A stretch of 64,000 bases of DNA from Podospora pseudoanserina. Taxonomy: Eukaryota > Ascomycota > Sordariomycetes > Sordariales > Podosporaceae. Made by a program: the position numbers and the translations under genes. Numbering within the stretch: the stretch's first letter is position 1; every line of letters begins with the position of its first letter. The stretch lies in contig NC_085920.1 of NCBI RefSeq assembly GCF_035222485.1, positions 1,550,001 to 1,614,000 on the forward strand. Direction: 5' to 3'. The notes beneath the pieces were generated by a model. It saw nothing but the letters and a program-made list of their open reading frames with translations. It was not told the origin of the DNA and ran no database searches. Below are positions 24,284 to 34,462 of this stretch, one piece after another.

Positions 24284-25742
24284 ACGTGAGGTGACGAATT
24301 GTCCAATCTGAGATCAAGCTTGCTTTTTTTTTTCTGCCGTCCACTGGAAGTGGGCTGAACGCTTGCAGTTGCAGAGCTCTGAAAGACTTTACCCCACAGC
24401 GGGGTTTGACAAGCAGTTGGGTGGGTGCAACACTTGCGGTCCTGCGTTGCTGCTGTGAAGGCGGGAGTTGCTCATGGAGTGGGGGCCAGATCTCTTTTGC
24501 AACCAGGAATCTCAAAAGCCCATTTTGAAGCTCACCGCTCATTGGGCATGTCTCCAAATCGAAGGTTCTGCCGAATCTTCTATGGATGAATAGCACAAGT
24601 CGGACGAAACCTTACAAAAAGCTTTTAGCTGTTTTCCCCTGGCGGGCATCTCCACACTTCGGCCTCGCCCAGTGCGCCCGGCTCGCCGGCAGTTCACCCT
24701 TCGGCCGGGGTCAGTTTAGGGAGCGGGATCGGATCTGGAACAAAACAAATTGAAACGCCGCTTGATGGATACGGCAGCCGATTGGTTTAGTTCCCGAAGA
24801 CTGGCAGCTAACAGTCCACCAAGCGGGCCAGCTTAGAGATCGTACCGTAACAAAGATCTTAATCCCACGTCAGGACGGCTTTCTGAGAACCGAGACCGAG
24901 CGTTTGCTCCTGTCGTCGTGTGCCTTTGCCACTAATGATTTGAGATCAAGAATTGTCAAACCAGGTGAAAAGATGTTCCGGAACAAGGCTTATACGAACT
25001 GAGTCTTCAAAGGTGCCATATGTAACCACGGGACGAACAGCATGAGGACCGATATAGCATGTCATCTCCGTAGCCAGACCTCCGCTGTTCTTGGATCCAT
25101 ATGCCGCCGAGTGGGGGTCCGGAACCTGCCTCTGGCCTTAATGATGACCTGGCAGGTGATGTGAAGACGGGCACTCGGGGAGTTGTATCCCCGATCTGAG
25201 AGAGGTTCCTCGCATTCCTCTCTGATCCAGACATACCCAGAAAATGAAGCTTGTCAGAGATCATGAGCCGATGTTGCGCAAACGCGAGACGAATGGTCCT
25301 CTTGCTTGGGGGTGGGGGTACCACACCCAATCAGGGGCACTTCAATGCCCGGTTACGTCTCGGGCGGTGTGGGCGGCACCTAGGGTTCTCCACGTTGTAC
25401 GAACAATACAGGGGGTCTCAGTTAGGGAAAACGCGAAAACGACGGCGCCATTCAGGGCTGACATCTGTGACATGCTCCCGCTGCAGACTACCTTCCAATT
25501 CCATTCGTGGTTTATCCAGTCCTGCATCGCCCACCTCTGCCACCACCTTAGCCAGCGTCACTGCCCATCGCCTCTTCTCTCCCCCAAACTCCCCGCGATT
25601 TGCAACAAGAGACCAAAAGAAAATAAGCTGCCGATCGAAGCTGTCACTGAAACCACTTGCAAGCGTCTGTGGTGTCGTTCAAACGACGAACCCCGCCGCC
25701 CCCGTGTCGTCCATGCTTGAGCAATGATCATTCGACCCCACA
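24284..25742. promoter_or_regulatory. Divergent promoter region, DUS3 and the Kelch gene
   Basis: These 1.46 kb separate two divergent starts and must hold both promoters and leaders. Two overlapping plus-strand frames of about 158 codons near 25244-25727 lie in the probable Kelch leader. They have no recognisable domain. No specific binding site is claimed. Confidence 0.5.
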
Positions 25743-27479
25743 ATGGCTGACCAGGCCAGAGCAACATCACGAGACAAGACGCCGCAGTCATCGCACAGCA
25801 AGAACAAGGTTGTGCGCTCACAAAAGATATCCCAGGTGACGTCGCCGACAGAGCCGCGCGCTCCGACCCCATTAGGGGGAGATCTCTACGACCACAGCCC
25901 CGTCCAGGACCGTCCGCCGATACCCCGCTCCCATACACCAGGCCACCTCTCGTCTCGAAGTCAAGACCGTCGAAACCAGTCTGGCGATCTCGCCCTCCGC
26001 CAGCGCTCCCAGTCAGCAGCAGGCCACACCTCGTCCCGAGCCGCTGCGGCAGGCATCCCACACTCCTACTCAACCACCTCCTTCTCCAGCAACCCTTCCG
26101 CAAGCAAAGCCCCTACCCCCAACTCAGCGCCCCCGTCCCGCCAGCCAACCATAACCGAGAATGGCGACAACAATAGCACCAGCAGTCTTACGGTCAACCT
26201 CACCCTCGGCCGCGACAGAGGCGATTCGGGCGCCTCGGCCGGAAGCGGCAAGGAATCCACGACCTCCACCACCCATCCCCGAAGACCAACCAACCTCCGC
26301 TCCACCTCCGCCATAGCCGGCGGCGGTCGTCCCCCAGGCGGAAGCCATGCCGCCCCTTCCCACCCCCGAGTCGGCACCGGCCGCGGCCAACCCGCCAAAG
26401 GCGCCGAAGTCTTCACCCCTTTCCCCCCTTTAACAAACCCCAAGACCGCCCCCGACGTTCTCGCGGCCCCATCATCAGGAATGTACTGGTCCCGCGCACC
26501 CACCTCGGGCACCCCCCATACCGCCCTCCGCGCTCACACCACCACCCTCGTCGGGAGCAACGTCTTTGTCTTTGGCGGCTGCGACTCAAGAGCCTGCTTC
26601 AACGAGCTATACGTCCTCGACGCCGACGCCTTTTACTGGTCCACCCCCCACGTGGTAGGTGACGTCCCCGTCCCCCTCCGCGCAATGACTTGCACGGCGG
26701 TCGGCAAGAAACTAGTCATATTCGGAGGCGGCGACGGCCCGGCTTACTACAATGACGTCTACGTCCTCGACACGGTCAACTACCGGTGGTCAAAGCCCAA
26801 AATCATGGGGTCTGACCAGCCCGGACGAGTCCCCTCCAAACGTCGAGCCCACACGGCATGTCTGTACAAAAGCGGGATTTATGTTTTTGGCGGTGGGGAC
26901 GGGGAAAGAGCGTTGAATGACATTTGGCGGTTGGACGTGAGCGACTTTGGTAAGATGAGCTGGAAGCTGGTGTCTGGCCCGTCTCCGAGTTCGTCAACAA
27001 CATCAGTGACGGACAGGGAAATCCGCCCCAAGGCTAGGGGTTACCACACTGCCAACATGGTCGGGTCCAAACTGATCATTTACGGGGGCTCAGACGGGGG
27101 GGAGTGTTTCAACGATGTTTGGGTCTACGACGTGGAAACGCACGTTTGGAAGCAGGTCAACATCCCGGTTACGTACCGGCGGCTGAGCCACACGGCGACG
27201 ATAGTGGGGAGTTATCTCTTTGTGATTGGGGGGCATGACGGGAATGAATACAGTAATGATGTGCTGCTGCTGAATCTGGTGACGATGGGGTGGGACAGGA
27301 GGAAGGTGTATGGGCTGCCGCCGAGCGGGAGGGGGTATCACGGGACGGTGTTGCACGACAGTCGGTTGTTGATGATTGGGGGGTTTGACGGGAGTGAGGT
27401 TTTTGGGGATGTTTGGGTTTTGGAGCTGGCGGTGCACGCTTATTATAGTCAGATTAGTCATTTTACGATTGAGATTTAG
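25743..27479 (+). CDS. Kelch-repeat beta-propeller protein
   Basis: A single-exon gene of 578 residues. The first 245 residues are Ser/Thr/Pro-rich and probably disordered. From about residue 255 to the end there are six Kelch repeats. Each has the diglycine pattern and later aromatic residues: VFVFGGCDSRACFNELYVLD, LVIFGGGDGPAYYNDVYVLD, IYVFGGGDGERALNDIWRLD, LIIYGGSDGGECFNDVWVYD, LFVIGGHDGNEYSNDVLLLN and LLMIGGFDGSEVFGDVWVLE. This predicts a six-bladed propeller used for protein binding. The family is broad, including cell-polarity and Ras-pathway proteins such as Ral2 or Tea1, and the partner cannot be assigned. No catalytic domain is fused to it. The ATG at 25743 follows a typical leader and no intron is needed. 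Confidence 0.9.
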   Translation: MADQARATSRDKTPQSSHSKNKVVRSQKISQVTSPTEPRAPTPLGGDLYDHSPVQDRPPIPRSHTPGHLSSRSQDRRNQSGDLALRQRSQSAAGHTSSRAAAAGIPHSYSTTSFSSNPSASKAPTPNSAPPSRQPTITENGDNNSTSSLTVNLTLGRDRGDSGASAGSGKESTTSTTHPRRPTNLRSTSAIAGGGRPPGGSHAAPSHPRVGTGRGQPAKGAEVFTPFPPLTNPKTAPDVLAAPSSGMYWSRAPTSGTPHTALRAHTTTLVGSNVFVFGGCDSRACFNELYVLDADAFYWSTPHVVGDVPVPLRAMTCTAVGKKLVIFGGGDGPAYYNDVYVLDTVNYRWSKPKIMGSDQPGRVPSKRRAHTACLYKSGIYVFGGGDGERALNDIWRLDVSDFGKMSWKLVSGPSPSSSTTSVTDREIRPKARGYHTANMVGSKLIIYGGSDGGECFNDVWVYDVETHVWKQVNIPVTYRRLSHTATIVGSYLFVIGGHDGNEYSNDVLLLNLVTMGWDRRKVYGLPPSGRGYHGTVLHDSRLLMIGGFDGSEVFGDVWVLELAVHAYYSQISHFTIEI

Positions 27480-28374
27480 GGAGGGGAAGAGGCTTTTCCA
27501 AGATGGAGAGTCTTATGGATTGGAAAGAGGCTTTGTTCGTTTTGGGGCCATGTATCAAAGCGAGATGTTTTTTGGGCCTTTTTGTTTTTGGACAGTTTAT
27601 TGTTTTGTTATCTTTTTTTTTTATTTCCCCTTTACATGTTTACGTTTCTGAAAAAGAGGAGAGCAGCGATTCGGGAAAATGGGCTGGGCAAAGAGGTCGG
27701 TGGCAGGGCAGGGTTGATTTGAAAGACTGTTTATCATGTCCGTAACTTTTCTGAGAGCCTCACAGTCTAAGAGTCTCTTCATTCAAGAGACGAAACATAA
27801 AACACTAGAAATATTGCAAAAGATATCCTATACATCGTAGTCATCTCTGTAAATTTACTGCTGCTAGTCAAAGCACAACCATCCTCCTTTTGAATAGTAT
27901 CCCCATGCTCCTCACTTTGCTCGCCATGCCATGCAATTCATTTCTTTCTGTCCCACCCAAAAGGCAAAAAAAAAAAAAGACCAACAAGAATCATTTCATA
28001 ACAACAAGTAGTCATACAGAGAAGAACGAAACGGTAGAAAGCAAACAAATCCCAGAACGCCACCAAGAGACAAAGTTTATCTGTGTTGGGTAGAACGTTT
28101 CTTTTTGCCCACAGCAACCCGGGGAAAAGTAGTAAACCTCCTTCAACACCCAATAAAACCAAAAAAAGAGAAAGATCCAGATCCGTAATGTAAGGAAAAG
28201 AAGAAGGGCGAGATTTTTTGTCGTTGTTGTACAAGACTAGAAGCCATGATGGCTCCTAAAAGGTGGACGGCGTTGATGAACGGGTATCATCAAGAGTCGC
28301 TGTACCGTAAGGATTATTCGAGTCCGAAAAGCCGGATAGATCGTGTCGTGAGATTTGAGAATGAAGGGAGTTGC
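27480..28374. other. Convergent 3' flanks of the Kelch and Rcf2-like genes
   Basis: AT-rich non-coding DNA between two convergent stops, with T runs on the left half and A runs on the right half. No gene or structured RNA was recognised. Confidence 0.5.
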
Positions 28375-29163
28375 TTAAGAAGCAGGGGCCTTCTCCTTCT
28401 TCTCAAGAGCAGCCACGTGCTTCTTCTGCTCGGCCAGTCTGCGCTCCTCAGCCTCGACCATATCTATTACCATATTAGCTTCCGTTTCGTACCCACTCAG
28501 ATTCTTATTAAAAAAAGACATACCCTGCCACAAGTTCTGCCCCTCATAATCCTCCTTCCTCACCCTCTTCTCAATCAGATGCTTGTGCTCCGGATCCTCC
28601 GGATCAACAACCATAACAGTCTCCCACCTCCCCTTGCCCGCCTTCGCATCCGCCGTCTCAAACGCGGCGGTAGCAATCAGCACCGCCAGCGTCAACCCCT
28701 GGGCGTACATTCTCGCCTGCACCAGCTTCTGGCTTCCGCTCAGATACTTATTCTTCCCCACCATCGCCAGCGCGAGGCCCATCGCCGCAATCCAAGATGT
28801 GAACACAATAGAGTACCTGTTCTCCCGTCCCCAATCCATCAGCTTCTCCGTGTCACTCTTGGCCGCGGCGCGAGCCTCGGCGGCCGCCTTGTGGGAGGCG
28901 TCCATGTAGTTGTACATGGAATCATGCGAGCGCTGGAAGTCGATGGAGTATCTCTCGGCCCAGACGATGGCGCCAAAGGTGCCGGTCGAGGTGACGAGGA
29001 AGGAGCGGAAGGGGAGGGTGAGGTTGCGGATGGTGGGGTAGCGCTTTGAGCCGGCGATTACACCACCCAGACCGAGGGCGAGGCCGACGGAGCCGCCGAT
29101 GAGACCACCCTTGAGGACGACCTTGAAGTGGGCATCTTCCTCTTCCTTGGAGATGATCTTCAT
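28375..29163 (-). CDS. RCF2: HIG1-domain mitochondrial protein, Rcf2 type
   Basis: Rcf2 is an inner mitochondrial membrane protein that associates with cytochrome c oxidase and respiratory supercomplexes. Exons 28524-29163 and 28375-28463 give 242 residues, close to the family length. The join (NLWQ to DMVEAEERRLAEQKK) removes a 60-nt intron. The N-terminus MKIISKEEEDAHFKVVLKGG leads into a first hydrophobic hairpin (residues about 15-60). The HIG1 domain lies at about 105-170 (WGRENRYSIVFTSWIAAMGL and VQARMYAQGLTLAVLIATAA). The C-terminus is a charged coiled-coil-like helix. The start at 29163 is chosen because upstream in-frame sequence up to 29427 is low-complexity leader with no conserved features. 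Confidence 0.88.
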   Translation of the reverse strand: MKIISKEEEDAHFKVVLKGGLIGGSVGLALGLGGVIAGSKRYPTIRNLTLPFRSFLVTSTGTFGAIVWAERYSIDFQRSHDSMYNYMDASHKAAAEARAAAKSDTEKLMDWGRENRYSIVFTSWIAAMGLALAMVGKNKYLSGSQKLVQARMYAQGLTLAVLIATAAFETADAKAGKGRWETVMVVDPEDPEHKHLIEKRVRKEDYEGQNLWQGMSFFNKNLSGYETEANMVIDMVEAEERRLAEQKKHVAALEKKEKAPAS

Positions 29164-32100
29164 GGTGGTGGTTTTTTGGGGGGGAAGGGTGGTTGGGTGG
29201 AGACTGAAGAGGTGGTTGTTGGAAAAGTGATTGGGTGCCTTTAGGAGGTGATTGCCCGTTTGCGCGCCGTCCAAAGACAGGTGTAATAGTTGGAGGTTTA
29301 GGAAGGTGAATAGGCAGGTAGGTTCAGAAACCGACAAGGCTGTGAGGGTTGTGGTGGTGGTTTTGTTCTTTGGCAGGCGGTGGCGTGTGAGAAAATAAAT
29401 CGTATGACCGGAGCTCGTTTGAGACAACTGCGTGATGCAGAATCAGCGCAGTGACGATTGGATCTCCGGTGGGAATAAAGGTGGATCCTGTTATTAACTT
29501 TTTGCTTTGGTAAGGAAAAAAAGGCGGGTTGCGGCGATGGCCTCCTTCTCTGATGCACCAAGTCTAGCAGTGATATCTGAATGCTAGATATCGCTCTTAT
29601 ATCATCTTCTTCGAGATATCTCGCAAAAAGCCCAAGGCGCGAGTGCTGGGAGATGGCCACAGGGATAATGACACAATTGACAGGTCCTGCCAAGCAAGAG
29701 GTCTTGGTGATGTCAGCGGTTCGTTGCTGACTTTTGTCAAAATTTCCCGAGCCTTCCCCGCCGGCTCTCGCCGTCGAGGGAAGCACGGACCACGTCCCTG
29801 GAAAATGGAGGGGTTTTAAGTGGTGGGTTCAATTCCAGCACTTTTAAACATGCCGGTCAAAGTCCGAAAAGTCACTCAGAAGCAGCCTGTTGCTGACATG
29901 GTCATCAATGCAGTCCCGAATGCTCGCGAGACTTTGAGAGCCTCTCAGTGACACTTGCTTGGCATAAGACTCATCGGTCAGGCCAGACGCCCCGGGCACA
30001 ATTTCTCCCGGCGCAACCGTTCCTCAAAGGCCCGATCCGCCGGGGCAGCAGCTCCGATTCCGATCGGCAAAAGCCGGCTGGCGGTTGTCGGACGGTGAAA
30101 CCTCAACCGGCTCAGTCACATCTCCGGTCGCTATCGGGTGTTTTGTTTCACCGGCAGGCAGGCAGTCGGCTTGCTGACTATTCATTCAACTCCAAATCAA
30201 CTTGGATGTCATGTTGAGCTTCGCCCCCACGCAGCATCAGAATGTCTCAACGGGACTGGTCCAGATGTTTGTTTGGCAGCTATTACCAGTCAATAGAGGT
30301 CAGCTGCGTGTTCGTTCCCACTGCCGTGCTGTCCGCCTGCCGGAGCATCAGGACATTTTTAGGGGTCTGGAAACAATGCGGCCGACGCTCTAGACCATCA
30401 GGGAGGCCGCGTTTGCTGTGACAAATGGAAATCTGGACAACACCCACCGTCCGCGGGCGAAATAGGGGTCTTGCCGTGTCTTCTCTTGCCCCAGGACGCT
30501 CGCCGGCTGAGCGGACCGATTCCGACTCAACCTGTTTGCTTTGCTCCGCGGGCGTCTTTTGCTGGTTGATGGTACCAGATCGACCCGTTGTCGTTGTCAA
30601 TGCCCATGTATGTAGACTGTGGGCCAAAGTCATGCGTTTGTCGGATGGTGAACATGTCCCCAAAAACGATCGGCTCGGGGTCATAACTATTTCTCTCAGT
30701 GGTTGGCCCAATGCTACGTTAAATTGAGTTTATCCGGCAGTGCTTGAGAAAATGTGGTGAACCTTTGGAGGCAGGGGTTCATCAGTGCTCGCCCTAGCGG
30801 GATTAGCCTCCGCGTGCTTGCGAGACTTTGAAAGAACGGTTCCGAAAAACAACTTCGTGGCTCCATCCAACTTCAGCTGTCACGGCCCGAAAGGTAGCTC
30901 CATTGCATCGTTGTGCTAAGAACCTAGGCTGGGAAATATCAAGGAGCCAAATCCAGCTCCTAGAGGACACTTTGACGTGCTCAACTTTGACGGGTAAGAA
31001 AAAGAAAGTCTATCTGCATGTGAGAGCTCACCCACAGGCTGCCAAGAGACCGTTTAGCCAGAGACATGAGCTACTCGGTACACAGTGCAGGTTTGCCTCC
31101 CGTTCGATAAGTCAAGTCAGAATGCGCTCACACGACATCCCGCGAAACAAGGTTGTATTTCGAGAGTAACGCTACTGGATATGTGATATCTACCGAGTTG
31201 ACGTTTGGATGATGGAACATGCCCATTCATACCAAACCCCCCTCACTCGGCAGGCATCTCAAATACCCGGGTGAAAGCCGATCTGATATCTCCAAATTCC
31301 TTGCATTGTCCTTGGGCCAAGGGCCGACTATTATCATCATGACCAGGTTTTTGAGCCAAACGCAACCCTTGGCACCGTTGGAAACGCAATCTTCTTTTTG
31401 GAAGCATAGCTTGCGAATGATGATAAGCTGATAAGACGTTGCGACGTCAGGCCGTTGAAGCGTGCATGCTGCTCGCTAGTGTGCAAAGCATCGGATCAGC
31501 AGAAAAGCGCTGCGAGATGCTGACGACATTGGTGGAGAGGCCGATATCATGTTTCGAGTTGATCTGTCTGAGATGAAGGTTGCAGTTTTGCGCCAAACCG
31601 AGCGAGGGGGGTGGACGCCTTGTACGAAATAGGCATTTTCTTCCTGTTCTCGACCTAGATTGAGCACTTAATCTGGTGTAGGCCTTTCCTTTGGGCCGGT
31701 GTTGCTCTAATAACATCGCTAGTGAGGTGATTGCAATGGTGAACAATCTCGATCGTCGTTCTGTTGGCACTTCTTTGGGGAGTACCCTGTAAGACGTGCC
31801 GTGCATCTCGAAGACTTCGACATCATGTATTGTCCTGGCCTGTGCTTGTCCATGTTCCACCAGCAAGACAAGCATTGACAGCACTTCGCATTTCTCCACC
31901 GAACCGCATTCTAGACTCTTATTATTGTCAATGTCGAGCCTCAGGAGCCAAATGCGTGTCGAGAACGGCAGAAGCGTGCTAAGAAGTTGTTAGGTATAGG
32001 TAGTATGATTGGAGTGGGGCCAATGGTGATATCACAGAATCAACACCCTATGCTACAGTGTACTACTGTGTACCTTTGGCACAGTCTCAACCAGCAGTCT

Positions 32101-34462
32101 CAACAAGCTGAGATGGTTCCTGGGACCCATTTCCAAGAGCAGGGAAGTGGTCAAAACAACCTTGATTCTTGAGTCAGTTGTGAGCGTGACTACCAGGATG
32201 TTGCCGATGTCTAGGCACGCTCTCCACCAAAGGGCAAGACGGCAACATACCTTGCAGTAACTTTGAGCCTCAAGCCTCTGCCCTTGAATCTGAGCCCGTT
32301 TGACGGGAGTGGACCTATCCAAGCTCAGCTTTGGCCGACAGTTGGCATACCGACTGATCAATGAGGGGATGTAAGCCGGCACTTGTTGAGTTTTCGAGAA
32401 GCTTGAATGGAGATGAACATCAGAAAGGGCTGGGAATACTCCGCTAGCCGAGGCCCAGGGGAAACTTCGACAAGGCGTGGAATCTCTGGAATGGTGATGC
32501 CGCAAGTCGAGCATGGGACGACCTCGTTGTCTCGTTGGTGCCCCTCCACTTTAGACCTGCCAGTTTCAGCGGGCGGTGAGTGTACAGCAGGGTCTCGAGA
32601 GTGGCCCGAATTCACATGACACCAGCGGCTGGTTACACCAAGCGACTTGGACACTTGGTAACTCTGGCGTTTATGCGAGTGATTGGCGCGGCAATGAATT
32701 ATTCGCAGTGAATCAATGGCTGAAGAGGCGGGAGAAACTACCAGTGAATCTCGAGAGAACAAGAGGGGAAAAGGGTGACGGGATTGATGGCTGTGTGGCA
32801 CAATTGTAGATCGATGGGAGATCAACGCGCAGGTCCCAGGTCCGCGACGACTACCGACAAGGCAAGATGAATCCGCACAGTGCAAGACCAAGGCCAACAA
32901 TCACGGTGCCTCCACATCTTGCCCCTGTCTAGCAACCTTCCAAACCGCTGGTACCGGAGGACATTGGGCATGCTTCCGTTTGATTTCCACGCGCAACACC
33001 CGCACACCCGCAAGAGAGATGAGAAGACAGTTACACTGCATCTGTCGATGGCAAGTAATCCCACGCACTTGGCAGTGACACATGGAAGCGGGCTACGGCG
33101 GTATAGCAAATTGCCAGACGTGGCCAGGATCGCTGGAAATGCTCGTCATAAACTAATAAACTTGTTGGAGTTGTGTTGTGGTCAAGGTACCGTTTACCGT
33201 AGTCGGCGTTAGCAGATGGCAAGGACACTGTCCGTCTCAGGTCTGTTAGTGCCTTCCCAGCCTGCCGCCATAACCATATCTTTGTTGCGCCTGCCCGCAT
33301 GACCTCGAACTCTTTCCATTCCTGCCTTATGCTCATGTCTGGTTGAGCTCTCTCTGCCTCCCATTTCGTATCTTCTTCTCGTCCTCTGTCTCTCCTTCTC
33401 ACGGCCCCCTCCCCACCATCATTGATACTGGTCCATTACTCCAGTCTGTCTCCAGCTGTTAGTACTTTCCCTCCTCGTCATCAGTATCCTCTTTGAACCC
33501 GCCACCTACCACCCAAGGCCGCCGTTTGCCCACCTCCACCTGTCTCTTGTCTGTCTCCAGCTGTACAGTACATTATTACCGAGGTGTACGAATCCCGTAC
33601 TCGGTTCCCTACCGCCACGCCTGTCTGTTCTCGCAGGTGCTTTCGGCTCTCGGGCATACTGAGCCTGCGATTGATCTGCACGCCATTTGCCAAGACATCG
33701 GCTTCGAGAAGCCCAGGGGCGCCCCTCAAATACCGCCGAGTCTTATATCCATCGCTACCTCAAAGGGGCGTGAAAAAGAGTCACCATTACACCCTCATAA
33801 ACACCACCGAGGCACCACCGAACCATATCTTATCCTCGACGGTACTCCTCTGGGCTGTTGTGGCTGGCGCGCATGGCTCTGTGATACCCTCTGTCGACAG
33901 CAGGAATTAGTCATTGGCCGTACCACGGTCCCCTAACAGGCCTAACACTTACACACGATTTCTGTTTCTTGGCGGTCGATTCTGAGCCGCTGAACGGTCG
34001 ACCCCCAACAAGCGGAACCGACGCCGTTATAACTCGCTGACCCTAGCCTTCAAGCCTGAATCCACTGGGGTCAAACGCCTCCAGAAAGAACGCGACGCCC
34101 CCGTGCCTGTGGGCTACGAAGTACTGGGTGGTTGACCTTCCAGGTTGAGAGTGCGTGCCGAAACTCTAGCTTCAGGTCTCGCATTGAGCCGAGAGGAGCA
34201 TTATTATTATAACTCGAGGTCAGCTCCCTCCCCATATGCTCTTCTTCTTTTCCTTCCGTCTCATCCTTTCCATTGAAGCCCCCCAAGAGCCCCCCCAAAA
34301 CCGCACTGCTCTCCCCCACCTGGGTATTGGGCATCAAGCAGCTGCCAGCACCCCGTCGTCCAACCGTTTCCAGTGGGCACTAACTAGAGCAACAGTGGAG
34401 GAAACAACCCCTCCCGCATCCGAGGCTAGGCAGCGCTCCCCACAACAAGGCCCTCTTTTGCC
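29164..34462. other. 5.3-kb gene-free divergent region upstream of the Sfp1-like gene
   Basis: No coding gene, tRNA or transposon is supported in this stretch. Base composition looks like the flanking genes, so it does not resemble an AT-rich mutated repeat relic. The left few hundred bases serve the Rcf2-like promoter. A strongly C/T-rich block near 33349-33415 looks like a fungal core promoter, which would give the Sfp1-like mRNA a leader of about 1 kb. That leader contains several upstream ATGs. One frame (34236-34658) overlaps the main start in another frame. Confidence 0.45.
33349..33415 (+). promoter_or_regulatory. C/T-rich tract, possible core promoter of the Sfp1-like gene
   Basis: A dense pyrimidine tract (repeated CTCT, CTTCTTCTC and CCCCTCCCC elements) lies on the coding strand about 1.1 kb before the Sfp1-like ATG. 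Such tracts commonly precede transcription starts in filamentous fungi. The assignment is by pattern only. Confidence 0.3.

Noticed and set aside
29822-29840. tRNA B-box-like GGTTCAATTCC
   Set aside because: The surrounding bases do not form a T arm and no A box or acceptor stem lies upstream.
32358-32900. 180-codon minus-strand open frame in the gene-free stretch
   Set aside because: No recognisable fold or motif; a frame of this length is expected by chance at this base composition.
29164-34462. Suspected transposon relic or biosynthetic cluster in the large gaps
   Set aside because: No transposase, reverse transcriptase or backbone-enzyme motif in any frame, no terminal repeats seen, and no AT-rich bias typical of RIP.
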